Below, one piece after another: positions 12,101-27,100 of a DNA stretch of 64,000 bases. A program made the position numbers and the translations under genes. Each line of letters begins with the position of its first letter. Positions within the stretch are counted from its first letter, which is position 1. Source of the DNA: Antedon mediterranea (Eukaryota > Echinodermata > Crinoidea > Comatulida > Antedonidae). Under the pieces are notes generated by a model, which searched no databases, was not told the origin of the DNA, and worked only from the letters and a program-made list of their open reading frames with translations. The DNA lies in contig NC_092676.1 of NCBI RefSeq assembly GCF_964355755.1, positions 1,408,288 to 1,472,287 on the forward strand, read 5' to 3'.

Positions 12101-15100
12101 TGTGGTTTATGACATTATATACGCAGAAAGATCTTTGATCGGATTATGATACCGGCTATTGTATTTGCGTTAGCAAGATCCTGTCATATATTATAAATAA
12201 CTAATGATTCTGAGAAAATCAATCGATCAATATATCTTAAATCCATCAATTATCTTTATTTAAATCAATGCATATAACCTATAATTCGTCATAGTGACGA
12301 ATTAAATCTAGTTTTTATTTTGAAATTATCAACTTTTCTACGAATCTGCTTGGGGTGTAATCATTGTGCCATGTTGTGCCATAAAGTGTAGGTTCAAATC
12401 CCCATTGTAGGTCACAGCATCCCTAACACTGTTCTTACCTTTGTTAAGTATATATTATTATAGATAGAAGAGAATTTTTCTTTCTTTTTTGTTGATCCAT
12501 GGACCTATAAATTAGGTCCATGGTTGATCCAATAGATCGAAAGTACTAAACAAATTCTCTTCTATAATATTAGGATCCAAATGAAATTATTTCAAGATTA
12601 TTTACATTATTCTCGAAAAAAATTCATCTGTTTTCAAATGATTTATGTTTTTACTAGTATTTTTTCCTTTATTATTTGTATTAGAAGCCAAAGTGTACGC
12701 TTGACAATGTCAACAATGCACAGTATATGCGAGAAATCTACCAAAAGGTTGAACCAGGTAAGTTTTCAAGAAATTTCCCTTTCTTTTCCTTACCAATCTT
12801 TTCCCTCCCTTTTTACCCATCTTTTCCCTCTATTACCTTAACCCATTCTTTTCTTGGAAAAACTTTTTACATTAATTTAACCAAAGAATTTAACATTAAC
12901 AATTTATAGCGCACATTTCTATGATAAGCTCATAATCAGCGACGCTTCACATACTCTCATAACATTGGTTGAAATAAAAAGTCTTTCTTTTTTTTTTTAC
13001 TGATAATTATTGTCATTCAATATTTTAATTGTTACTAAATTTCTAACAAGTTAACTCAGTAAATAAAATGATATCATAACTTTTTTTGTTATTTTTCATT
13101 CTCGATTTAATCCTGTATGTACAAGAAAATGTCATAATCAGTATGTGTATTTTTTTCTCAAAATTTTCCAGTGAAAGATTTTATTTTGCCAAAACTATAA
13201 TTACATTTAAAAATGTCAGATTCCGTAATAAATTTCGTAACTGTATATTGATAATTTGGCATCAATTTAAGGATGTGTCTTCTAGACAGATATATCTTAA
13301 TTAATCAACTTGTTCCCCCGGAAGAAATTACAAATTGAGAGCAAAAACGTGCAAAAAAAAAAGCAAATGTTGCTGGGAGCATTCGTCTCTATTGTCTTGC
13401 CAAGATTTTAATAGCAAAAAGCCCCAAAGAAACCCTGTGCCAATTAATAGCTACTTCCTAAACGCATCAAGTTTCCTGATATCTGTACAGATAGCTGTCC
13501 CATGTATTTGACATGTCAATGTAGAATTTTAAATGTTTGTAAGAATTTCCCTATTATCCCTTCCTTTGAATTTCCTCAAATCAGTGTAGATGAATTGCCT
13601 AACATTCTGACTACAGCAACCCTGAACTATTGTACATCTTTTTTCTATATAGGCCTATCACAATCTACTTATTTTTTTCAATATCAAAATGGTTCATTTG
13701 AATAATTATCTGTACTTATTATCTGTACTTATTATCTGTACTTATTATCTGTACTTATTATCTGTACTTATTATCTGTACTTATGATCTGTACTTCATGA
13801 TTATGTGAAGCTCTTCTAAATCTTTTGCTTTCTTAAGCTCTGTCTACACTATCAAACTTTATGTGACAAAAAAATGTGTTGTATCCATATACTGTATGGA
13901 CAAAAAGACATCATATCACTACCATATTTGGGAATATTACTACCATATTTGGGAATATCACTAACTTATTTTGGAATATCACTACCATTTTTGGGCACAT
14001 CATATTTTTTTAATCAAAATAGTTTGCTAGTGTAGACAGAGTTTAAGATTTTGCCTCTCTTAATTTTACTCATGATCTAATACAGCTCAGAAAATAGAAA
14101 TAAACATTCCAAAAAAATGTTAATAAAAGTTTTATTCAAAGGACATTGTTTTAGTGTCTAAAAGTTGAAATGATTTTTTGTAAACATTTATACTAGAAGG
14201 CATAAGTGTTAAATTGCTTTTTTTAGTTTTGCACTTAAACCGAATGCCTCGTATCTCAATCTTTCAGTTCATTCAAAATAAAAATATAATATACATTTTG
14301 TAGGATACTCTGGTGCTGTTACTGTTCCATGTTTGTGGGACAAAAAAACTTCAACAATCGTGAATAACGAATCTTCAGAAATTATACGCATGTTTAACAG
14401 CAGCTTTCAAGAATTCTGCAAAACAGACGAACAACGAAAGCTAGATTTCTATCCAGAGAATTTACGTGAAGAAATTGAAGAATTGAATAGCTGGATCTAC
14501 CCGTAAGTGTTATACTTTTATACCTTGAATGGTACAGATAATGGTAAGGTTCATGTTGTATACACGCGCGGCAATTCCAGTATTTGTTGCTGCTCATGGT
14601 ACTGTGGACTTACATTACAGATTTACACTTTTAAACGACATGTCCCATATCAGTACCCCCATAATTCAGGTACTCTTTCTACTGTTTATGACATCATGGT
14701 ACCGCTATGATGACAGTAGGGGTATACAACTAGCCCCCTCAAATTTTGGTTGTTGGCAGTAGGGGAAGGTGTGTATATACACCTCAAATGTTGGTTGTTG
14801 GCAGTGAGGAAAGGTGTGTATATACATCTCAAATTTTGGTTGTTGACAGTGGATAGGTGGGGGGTTATACACCTCATTTTTTTTTTTCGTACATGATACA
14901 TGGAGCATTATAGAGTTAACCACGCCCTTCCTAATAAGATCAACATTAAAATTATCTTCAATATTATGAACAAATTTTTGAGTACATTTAAACCTTTAAT
15001 GACAGCCTTGTATGATAATGTTGAATTACAAATTCCTAAAATTTGCTATCTTTTTCGAAGGACAAAATTGATCCATATTTGTCTATTTTTAGTTTGAAGG

Positions 15101-18100
15101 TTTCAAGTGAGTCAACTAAAATCTTTACTAATTTACCAAATGTAAAAAAACATTGATCGAAATTGCAAAATTAATGTAATAATTCTTTATATATATATAT
15201 ATATATATAAACAAATCAGGCAAAGAACATTAATTCTAAACCGCCCGGTGATATACTGAAATTTAATTAATTAATTTGAAACGATAAAGATGAGGAAATC
15301 TGTGAGAATGAGAAAAAGTCGCCCCAACCGAGACTCGAACTCGGACCTATATATACATTTTTCCGGCACACACTAAACAAAGTTGTAATCTTTATGGTAA
15401 AAATGAATTTCAAAAACCAGAAATTATCAAAGGCATAATGTTCAGGGCATAAATGTAGAATGTATATTGGCATTTATAGTTTTTATGTTTTAACTTAACA
15501 TTTCTTTTTTAAAATCACAAAATTTATTAACATTTCACAGTTTCACTTAAACCATACAAACAATATTCCACAATGCATTTGCTTTATAATTTAATACAAT
15601 ACTTTTAATTGATTGGCCGGATGCATTGCAAAACAGAATTGTTAAACCATGGGCCTATAAATTAATTTATAGGTCCGTGGTTAAACACAATAAAACTGTG
15701 GTAGTTAAGAATGATTTAAGGAATTATTTGTGTTTATTTAATTATCATCATCACAAACAATGACAGGATACAAATTTGTTTGTTTAATTAATATTGGAAG
15801 TCAACATTTGTGAAGTTTAATTAAACAATCTCCTACTCCAACAAATCCTTTTTATTAATTAATGATGGAAGTTACATTTTTTATGTTTAATTAAACAAAG
15901 TCCTGTTAGAATTCTCTAATTATTCTGTACTAGTCAAACAAGTTTGACAAAAATGTATGATGTGCCCAAATATGCTAGTGATATTCCCAAATATAGTAGT
16001 GATATGACATCATCATGTTCATATATGGGCACATCACATTTTGTTGTCACATGAAGTTTGATAGTGTAAACAGAGCTTTAGTTGGCAGATATAGGACTCG
16101 TATCCAAGTGAAATATTCCGGTTATTTACATTAATTTCTTATGAAGACAAATTTGTTACTCAACTTCATTCTCAACAAAATATAATCTAATTATTAGTGT
16201 GTGGTTTATTATGTAATAGATGGATATATCCAAGTTAATTAAGATACAGGACATGTAAGTCTAAAAATAAAATACTTAAAGGAACTTAAAATGACAGATA
16301 CTTGCTTCTCTGGAAACGTCTTATTATTTTTGAAAGAACTATTTCACTGAAACTAAAATGGTGCTTTAGTGGTGTATGGTGCCTTTAATTGCTTATTTCA
16401 CAAACAATTAATGTTTCTTGACTAGACGTTTATTAAGGTTCTAAAAAGATTGCGAAAAATTATATTTAAAGTGCATACATGTATATATTCTTAACTTTTG
16501 ACCAGTTTAGATTGTATGTTCTGAAGTTGATCATTCTCAGGTTTTAAGCAGCAGATCTTTGGGTTTAGATTTTATTTAAGCATGTCTTGTAGCCTATATG
16601 CTGTACTGAATTAAATTATGCAAAGATAAGTCCATCATTCTTAACTTTTAACCAGCGGATCTATGGGTTTAGATTTTTTTAGCAAAGTATGGTATTAATA
16701 TCCTGTTAAGAAATTGAGTTATACCATTGAACGACTCGTCATGTGGTATTTGGTTCATGAAAGGTCATCTCAACGGCTACCACGATGTTACAATTAGAGA
16801 GAGGGTGGTACCGCTTCTTAAGTTTCATAACAAAATCTGTCACGAAATTGTCTTTGGTTTTAGAATTTACTATCTTTTGAAATGATGTTAAAATACGATT
16901 TATTTTAAAAAAGAATGCCGAACTGCAGGAATTACTTTCAGTTTTGATGATTTGCGGAATATATTATTTTATACCTGATTAAACTTATTTCTTGTGCAAT
17001 TTGTATTTTAATATATGAATTAGATACACATATGGTACTCAAAAACATGAACACAACTGAGACGCGCAATATCTAATGACGATTAACGTTTAAAATTATA
17101 TGAATTAGATGAATAACTTAATTTCTCAAGTCAATTATTTATAATACAAATTAATTTTTAACATGTTTTTATAATTCAACCAATTACAACTCACCTCATT
17201 AAAACGTTTAACGTATAATTGATGTCATACTAAAATCAATTAAACTATCTGTATCTTATTTTCTTTTTTTCTATAAAACTGAATACTGTAGCGTTTAGGT
17301 TAAATATCACAGTTATTAGGACTAGAAATCTTGGATGATCTCAGGATGTTTCAAAGTCACTCATAAAGTATATCAAAATATATTGAAAATTTGATTTAGT
17401 TTACACACATGGTGAAAACCCTAGTAACCAAACCCTAGTAACCAAACCCTAGTAACCAAACCCTAGTAACCAAACCCTAGTAACCAACTTGTTAAAGTAC
17501 ACCAGCTTTTAAGTTTTATATAGTATCATATTACTTATAACTTTGTGAGATAATTTCCTGCATGATCGTAATCAAAACGGTACTGGGTTTGGTCTACTAG
17601 CGTTCCTGCTCCCAACTTTTCATCCATTCATAGAAGGCTTGATGAAGTAAGCCTACCTGGTGGTGGCCATAGAACAGTCCCGAGATAATGACTACACTTC
17701 GACCTTTATTGGCGATAGAAGATTGAAATATTGTTAGAGATAGAGTATACGATGTTTGATTATGTGTAGATCGTGAGGTAATTTCCCGCATGATCATAAT
17801 CAAAACGGTACTGGGTTTGTATCATATTACTTATAACTTTTGGAGGACAGTTTACTGGGCCCATTTTGTCTTCAGTCATTCCCTCCCTCTATTCATTTAA
17901 GCATAGAGCAATTTGACTGTGATTTAACTTTCTTTTAATCTCACCACACTAAAACATCTCAAAAGCAAATTTTATATAGTAGATTTTTTTTTAAATATTT
18001 TTAGGATATTAAATACATTAGATTAGATTACAATAGTAGGCCTATATTATGCACTGCGACACACCCGACACACCCGACAAACCCCGCTCCCACTTCCAGC

Positions 18101-21100
18101 ATTTCATTATGCCATAACATATACATGTATATAACTCAAAGCTAGATATGATTTTATCTGATGGATTTTGACAACTTCTACATATAGCCAAGGCTGATAG
18201 AATCAACTTAATTACCAAATTAGGATTAATTTAAAGTCGCAGAGCCCACAGCAAAGTTCTTGTTCTATTTCAATGTAATTAATTGTATAGCCTTGAATAG
18301 ACCAAGAATTATTATGTACTTTTACTAGTTTAACAAACTGGAGGACTGATTTGGTGACCCTGTGACCTGCTATTTCTAAATTATTACTTATTAAGTTGTC
18401 ACAAAATACCCTTTGTGTTTCCTAAAGTTTTGAGATGTTTTAAGGTTGGTCGGGTGATCACTTATTAGCTGATTTGATTATTTTATCAAAGGTACAGTAG
18501 CCAGTGAAAATGATCATTTAGTAGAGAGAGTTGGTCAGGGTAGAAAGATTGCCACTCAGAGAAAGATGGTAACTTAGTATGAGAGAGATGGCTACTTAGA
18601 GAAATGGCCACTTACTAGAGATATGGTGACTATTGTATAGAGCTCAGTTGATACTTATTATTACTGCAGCAATTTTGTATAAAGGTAAAAATATTTTGAA
18701 GCCCATAGTCAACTTCCGTTGAATGATAGTCTTTAGTTTGAATAGTGCCCATCGACAAAAAGAGAGGTGAGTGGAGGGTTTGTTCAATTAATTTTTGATG
18801 CAATTTTGGTTACAAAGCTAGAGAAACGCATAAAAGATAGACACCAAAAAAAACCAGAAAATATACCAACTTTCTATTACTGATTATATATACTACTTAT
18901 TCTTTCTGATTTGTTACAAATATTTTTGACAAACACAGAGGGGATTGTAAAAAAATCCCCTTCCTCCTGCTCCATCCTGTTATTTTACTGAAACTGCAAG
19001 TGGGTGGGTAGCTACAAGGCAAACACAAGGGTCATGATATGTGACTAACACTTAAGTTAATTATATTATATATTGTGGGTTGAGACAAGTTAAATTATAC
19101 AGTGAAAACAGATGTATTTTGGTATAGATTTTACAATAGATTATTATCCAAGTATTGTTAAGTCATTGTTCTGAAAACAATACAGTGTTACTAATTTAGA
19201 AATGTCTGGTAAACTTCTGTCATCGATGACATTGTTAGCAGTAATGCTGTATAAGCATTTTCCTGTATATATTGCATACCAACTTACTGTATAACCCGTC
19301 ATATGGGACCTTAAAATATAGGAGATTTTATATAAGCATGGTAAATCAATTGAGGGTTCTATCATAAAAATAATGATACTTCAAAACATAGAGGGCTCAA
19401 TTTAAACAAACAGTGACTGATTCAGGGAGCTTAGTGCGCGCTCCCTAATTTTGACAGTTAAAATGAATTCCTCTTTTGGACTATTTAAAATTAGCTCTCC
19501 CTGTTTGAAAAATGCTGGATCTGGGCCTGACGAATATCAGGCATCAGCATCTATAGTCACTTTCCGAAGCATAGCACCGTTACCATGTGCATTGTGCATT
19601 ATCATATCTATATAGTAAACTATGGGTGTGCAACTCACAAGTCCAAGGCATGGCACCATATATATATCCAAAACAATCAAGAGAAATTACTTCTTGGACA
19701 AGAAATATGGTATTGGGAAACTCTTGTGATTATCAGAAGACTTTGGAGGTCTGTAAAGGCAGTGTTACTGATTTTGAAAATAATAGAATAATAATTATGC
19801 TATAAAGGATTTCACTATATGCATTGCATTTCACTATATGCATTGTATTTCACTATATGCATTGCATTTCACTATATGCATTGCATTTCACTATATGCAT
19901 TGCATTTCACTATATGCATTGCGTCCTTTTAAAAAAATCCTATCTACTTTTACAGGTTATTATTTAAGTATCACATATCACATTATAACATATGATCACA
20001 TTAAAAATGAACCTTTATCCCCGTAACTAATTACTAAATTAACATTAGGTTAAAAATTTAAAATTGAATGTTGAGTGATTGATGTTTAAAAGCGATTCCT
20101 GAGATGTGTTCGGTTTGCAGTGAGATGCATAATCCAATCACTGCATGTACATAGCATATCCTATCATAGCGCATGTATACATTAATATTAATGCAACTTT
20201 TTATTATCAAATATTAGGCTTCTTTCAACACGTGACAAAGTTGATATAATCATGTGCATTTGTAAGATTTACAAATTAGCGGGAGGAAATTAGCATTCAT
20301 CGACAGAAGCTGTTTACACTCTCTTCTTTTAATGCATTCAAATCCTCAATTGCTAATTTTATTCAACTTTCTGAGAAGATTTAACAGAATTGTGTTTACT
20401 GAGAGAATGTTTAATAAGTTCTTTATTTCTTGTCCTGTCTGCTGATGAGACATCCTTATCTTTGTTTATCAAATGTTTATATATGGTCATACAAATTACA
20501 ATTGTTATTTTTTTAATAAAAAAAAAATATTTCGGAAGAGAATTTAGTGATTACGTGAGTGGAGTCATGCTTCGTACGTAATTTATTAATGGATTTAACA
20601 AGATTGACATTTTTAGATTTAATAATTCATTAATTGTGAGAAAAGATTATGTGGCAAATAGTAAGATAATATAATTTGTATCTATGTTGTTATCTAAGTT
20701 TGCGGTACACCACGTATATTAGTTCTGAAAAGAACTGTTGAGTTTCTCGACGTTTCAATCAATATGCTTTGATCATCTTCAGGAGTGAGAATGCAGAAAG
20801 TCCAGGAACTTTTTATCTACCAACACTATTAAAGTACCATAAAGTTTTCATACATATTTTGTTTTAATGGTTTCTTTTTGTTTTTTGCACAGGTCCTAAT
20901 TAGTATATAGTATATAAAGGTATATTCTACATAGTTTTTTACTTGTAGTTTTCTTTTCAAATCTGGACCTATGTGTGTCACAGACATACATACATAAAGA
21001 TCTGGTCCACTGAGCTGTAAATGAGTACTTACAGTGCAGTAGTTGAAAAGAGAAAAAGGCTGCATGGAAGCCACCCTACCACATTCAGCTGATTTCCTTA

Positions 21101-24100
21101 CCTTCATAATTAATTCACCTTTTCCTTACCCTTACTTACAAAATGGCAAAATAATATTCAATTTTAAGATTAATTAACAATGATTTGATGACATAATTTC
21201 AAGAACGAAAAATAAAAAGAGAATTGAGGAGGGATTGAGAGAAGCCCATATTTTTGCGGATCCTAAATTATACCTGGATGTAACATCAATTAGCTGTTTA
21301 TTTAAATCTTTCTATTTTTAAACTTGTAAATTAAAAACAACACAGACAGACAAATGTCAAATAGTAGTTTTTCAATTAAAAAGAAAACCAAAGATTGTCC
21401 TCAAATGAAGGTCAGATATTCTTAGATCTTTATTTGTACTAAATATATGTATCCTGACTACATGTCATATATATGTATATTAGAGGGTCCCCAAGAGAGT
21501 TTAAGTTTACAAGATTATGAGCTAATTGTGATAGGAAGTGGGTTTAGTAAGGCTTTACCATCCACTGCCCCTGGCTTGTTATTTCACACTGATATACCTA
21601 ACACATAGGGGCAGATCCAGGGAATTTTTAAACAGGGAGAGCACTAACATATAATGATATTAATAACAGTCTGTTAAAACTAAATAAAGAAATGTTAGTT
21701 CATAATGAAATTTTAGCTGTTAAGCTCTTCTACACTATCAAACTAATTTAACGACAAAAAAAGTGTGATGTGCCGCCCAAGTAGGGTAGTGATATGCCCA
21801 AATATGGTGGTGACATCATTATGTCCATATATGGCACATCACATTTTTAAAATAAAGTTCGATAGTGTAGACAGAGCTTAAACAGCCTCTTTTGGGTCAC
21901 CCTCATTAAACAAGAAAATAATAATCTGAATCTGCTCCTCCAAAAAAAAGGTCCTACATGAAAAAGAATTATATATTATCAGTTAATTTTTGTTATAAAT
22001 TTTGTGTTTAATCCTGTTGTACTGTGTATACTAATAAAAATTAAAAATATGTATCATACATTCAAATTCCAAATTTAATTTTTAAAAGCTGTTATTAGGG
22101 TAAAAAGTATTCCAGCATTAATTCAAAATGATGCAAAATTTAATTTAACATTTAATTTTATCAAATCAAAAATTTATTTGAAAATTAAAAGTGAACTTTA
22201 AAAGTACAAAGCTTTGAATCAAAAGGGCACAGAATCAACATTGGTAGGATTGAGTTTAAGAAGTATAGAAAGGGTGGAGAAATTAGTTTAAGTTTGCTTA
22301 AAACTAAGCCTATGTCCCTAGATTTTAAGACCGTCTAAATGACACCAAGGCCATTCCTGTACACGTGATTGCTATCTTTACTCTGCTCTTAATTTAACCC
22401 CTGCTAGCTTGTGTGAATCATTTGGTTTATTCAATTAATTTCCTTACAATTTCACTTTTTCATCAAATCTTAAACGATAGTTAAAATTAAATTTTACCAT
22501 ATCTGGTTTTACATCCTTTGATAAAATTATGTGTAGTGTAAATTACCTCGGGTATCATTTCATAATTATTACAATTTTAATATGAAATATTTGTAAATTC
22601 TGTGTTTTCAATTAGGAACCATATCAAAATTTTTCTACTGCAGTTACTGCAGAACTTGGGTTATCTAGACTAAAGCAATCTATTTTTTAAACCTTCTATT
22701 GTTAATGTGATGTTGTTTTTTTTTAGCAATTTAATGAATTAACCATCACAAATGCAGACAAAATCATAAACAGCCTTTATTTCACTTTTATTTCATATCA
22801 AAATTAGATAATGATATTACCAAAAAGAGTAAACAATATTACAAAGTGGAAGGGGAATTGAACCTAAAAAAAGCACCCATCACAGAGCAGGCCTTGCTGT
22901 TTATATAACTGTCCCATATATTATTACATATTAATTTGGCACCACTAAACCATGAACTTAGTGGATGAATAGAATAAGTAGAATTAATAATATAATCAGA
23001 ACTGTCAATTTTTATTTTGCTGATAATTTGTTTTTGTCAATCATTTTAGTGTTATTGTTCTGTTTTATTGATGAATCGGCAAAAAAATAAATATTTTTGC
23101 CACGCTGAAGATAATTGATGATATAAAAATCAATCACTCATTCATTGAAATATTAATAATTTGAGACGACCAAGTTTGATCATACTAACAGTACCATCAA
23201 TAACCAGGAATAAATTGCTGTCAAATTGCAGTCAGTAATACCACAGTCCAGGGTTCAAATCGTATATTGCTCACAATTGTTTTTTTAAATGTTCTTTTCT
23301 GAAATTATTTCAAATATATGTAGTAATCATGACATTTTCAGAAATTATTCAAACTGTGAATGTATATAATTGCCTACATTTTATTTCAACAATATTCTAC
23401 AAGGTCTATCCAGCTGAAGCTGATCATTAGGGACCCTCACAAAAACACAATATGACAAGACATAAACATGAAACAATTGAAATTAAAATTAAAATAAATA
23501 GATTTATAAAGATTAACAAAATAAAATAATGTGTAATAACGAATGGCATAATAATGAATGCAAAAATGTATTTGGAAACTACACTTTTGAAACAGTAGCA
23601 CACTTCTTGAATGAAGATGCGTCCGGAGTAAGTAAAATAGAAGTTAGAGAAAAAATGATTAACAATAGGCCTATTTACTAACTAAATTATGTACAAGAAA
23701 AAATAACATTGACAAACTAATACAGGATTTAAAAAGATAACGAATGCAATAATGACCTATATAAAATTATGATTGAATAGAATACAAAAATGTACAGTAC
23801 TAACTCAATAAAAAAAAATTATGAGAAAGTGTAAACATGTATAATGTATATTGCAAAGTGGGAAATAATTAATAACCCTTCTTTCTTGATATCAGACTTG
23901 TCTGTCTACCTTAATAAGTATCAGAATGGACATACAAATATGTGGAATAAGAGTTTAGGAAGATGTAAGAGGAAAGATTGTCGTTTTACAGTATTTAAGA
24001 TTACAAGAGACGTAATAATAAATCTGATAGACGCTTAATAAATCATCCTGGACGCCACGCCATCCTACTAAACCCAACATCCAATTACACAAGTTCCTGC

Positions 24101-27100
24101 TTTTTGCCGAGAAAATCACGAATAAATCCACCGTCAGTATTGCAGACTGTCAACTCATTACGACGAGAGTGACCGTGACATTGGGAATATACCCGGCACC
24201 AACTTTCTACGGGAAGTTATCACAAATACCAATCTTGTCAATCAGTTTTTGTCATGGCGTTATCGATGCAAACTATCTTGTCTGCATTTGTAATTTTTTA
24301 AACATTTTTCTTCATCTTTTCAAAGTGCAATGACATTACGATGCCACTTGTTTGTTTGCTTGCTTTCGGGTTTTGTTTGTCGTTGGTTTTTGCAGTCCAT
24401 AGATGTTTCTGTTTTTTTTTTGACGAATGCATTTACTATTATTACTAATTTGTCCATAAACAAATAATTTTTTGTAATGAAAATTCCTTTACTATTATAA
24501 ATTAATTTCTATAAATGTTGCATTTTCAAAATATCCCTTTTAAAATAAGTATTTTATTTTGCAATTTTTTTATTTTAGCAGTATACCTCTAAAAAAGTAA
24601 TGATCTTCTTTTAATTACACTTTTCCAGAAAATTTCAAAAAAGTTAATATGTTATAAATCTCAAGGGGAAAAATGTGTTCAGTGTTGCACACAAAATCTA
24701 AAAATAGCATAAAATTAGTCGGATATCATCTTGCTATGTAAAATCTGGAAGTAAAATGGAATTGACATGTTAGATTTTAGGAGTTAGTAATTAAATAGTG
24801 ACCATTCATCTGTTGTAAATTCTAACTCTCTGAGTCATCATATCCACTACAAGTTATCAAGGGTTTATTTTTTGTACCATTCAGGTTGTAAAAGCGATGT
24901 GTTGTTAACTTAAGCTCTGTTTACACTATCAAACTAGTTTGACAAAAAAGTGTGATGTGCTCAAATATGGTAGTGATATGATTAAATATGGTAGTGATAT
25001 GACATCATCATGTCCATATATGGACACATAACATTTTTTTGTCACATCAAGTTTGATAGTGTAGACAGAGCTTTAGTAGCATTTTTTACTTTGAAAGAAA
25101 CATTTCACATTTATAGAAATTCATTTAAATATTATTTTTTTTTTTAGATCATATTTTTTCTTCCAATATGAAAATTAAATAATCGTTACTTCTTTTATTA
25201 TTTAACTAAAAAATAGATTTTTTTGTAAATCTACTGATTGCAACCTTCACTTAGCTAATGACAATATCCCGTGACTACATTGCCGCAGAATGCATTACTT
25301 CCAATTTTACATATAGTTTACTGGTTGTATAAAATAGTTTACATATTAATTTATAGAAATACTGATAGCTCTACATCAATTATGAAATGGTATATCAATA
25401 GGACTTTGCACAACAATGCCCTGATATTTTTTCAACTTCTTTTGAAGAACTTTACACTAGTGATTGTAATCCACATGTTGTTCAGCATCAAAACAAACAA
25501 GCCTGTAGTCGGGATTCTTACAGGAAAGTTCTTATTTTCCTCAAATGGCACTTATTTCCACAAACTAGCGGACAAAATCATCATAAGCTAGGCTTAGTCA
25601 GTCTCCTCCAAACCCAAACTCCAAAAAAGTTTTAAATTTATTCAAATATTTTAAATGTTTTTGTTGTTACAGGACAATAGTGATGGACTTAGTTTCTCTG
25701 TCGCCCAAAAATGACTTTTTATTTGTTTTGTCTATGTACATATGTTAATGTTTGATTTCGGTCTAAGTAAATGTTCAATTGAATGAGATTATAGCATTTA
25801 GAACAATATTATTTGGAAATGATATGCACTTTATATTTAGATTATTTTATGAACAATTGAGTGCTGAATAAAAGCTAGGAAGGAAACGAACGACAAATCA
25901 ATCAAAGTGCATACTACATACGTCAAAGAAATAGTTGCTCACACATAAAGCTCTGTCTACACTATCAAATTTTATGTGACAACAAAATGTGATGTGTCCA
26001 TATATGGATACGATGATGTCATATCACTACCATATTTGGGCATATCACTACCATATTTGGGCATATCACTACCATATTTGGGCACATTACACTAGCTTGA
26101 TAGTGTAGACAGAGCTTAACATAATAAAGCTGAACACAGGAAACATATCCTCAGCGAAATCTGGACTAGAGAAGTCACAAACTTTGAAGCGGGTACATTT
26201 CATGGATATTGATAATGTACGCGGGAAACGATCTCTGACAAGTACAGTTCATGTTCTAATATAAACCACATGTTTACGGTTGTCCTTATGAAATCCAATT
26301 GCTTAGTATGCTATCTGTGTACCTTGCTAAAAAGCATCTTCATTGAAATAAGCAATGAATTTTAAAACACATTTTATTCAGATATTCTTTTAATGTATGA
26401 TTGAATGTAAATGTTAATGTGCCTACAGTGTGCTTCTGTAATGACATTTTCAGATAGAAATGATTAGCTTTTCTTAATATACAACATATTATTATTACGA
26501 TTATTCTATTATATTTTATAGTTTATGTACAGCGCTTAGAGGTTTCACAATATTAAGCGCTATAACTCCAGGATATTATTATTATTATTACTGTACAATG
26601 TTTACAAATTTAAATTTTTTTTAAAAATTAATTTTCAATTTAAACTATAAATTTTTATAATAATCTGAATTTTATGAGTTTTATACTATTTTTACTTTCT
26701 TATTTTAGTGTTTTGTATTTGTTTGTCTTGTTTTGCCTTACATATGTTTGGTCCTCCAAGCTGAGACCTGAAATGTTCGTTACATTCTTGTGTGTTTTAT
26801 TTGAAACAAAAGATGATTTTACACATATTCTACTCTCTAAGATTTCTCAATGCAATAATGAGTGTACCTTAATACCTTTCAGGTATATTAACAATGGCGT
26901 ATATAGATCTGGGTTTGCTACGACACAAGAGGCATATGACACAGCAGTGAGGGCTCTGTTTGTGCATCTTGACAAGGTAATAGCAAACGTGAAATGTGTA
27001 CAATCAAGTGATTGTGATAATCATTTGTGAATAAAATCAAATCACATATTTGATGACTTTGATGTTAAAGCCACTGAATCATTTTAACTATTTCAAAAAT

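Larger units (their letters stand above)
8657..12311 (+). mobile_element. Helitron-like element, outer copy
   Basis: The left end is a perfect hairpin at 8657-8686 (GGTTATATGCATG, 4-nt loop, CATGCATATAACC). The right end repeats ATGCATATAACC (12268-12279), then has a hairpin ATTCGTCA-TAG-TGACGAAT and finishes TAAATCTAG followed by T. Subterminal inverted repeats plus a 3' hairpin and CTAG end are typical of Helitron-like (Helentron/HINE) elements. No Rep/helicase ORF is seen, so it is non-autonomous. It is split by a second, related element (8728-10329) and also contains a non-LTR fragment. The exact 5' base is uncertain (a TC lies at 8648). Confidence 0.55.

Noticed and set aside
17414-17487. 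Possible interstitial telomere sequence
   Set aside because: The unit AACCCTAGTAACCA is 14 bp and does not reduce to TTAGGG repeats.
17597-17803. 68-codon minus-strand ORF between two direct repeats
   Set aside because: Lies within an unclassified repeat that recurs at 53.8 kb; no family match. More likely a repeat fragment than an exon.
19838-20026. ORF made of a repeated M-H-C-I-S-L-Y peptide unit
   Set aside because: Translation of an 18-bp minisatellite in an intron; no start context or flanking exon.
20829-21107. 92-codon minus-strand ORF downstream of the Penelope-like fragment
   Set aside because: No reverse transcriptase or GIY-YIG motif is visible; it could be part of the same degraded element but cannot be supported.
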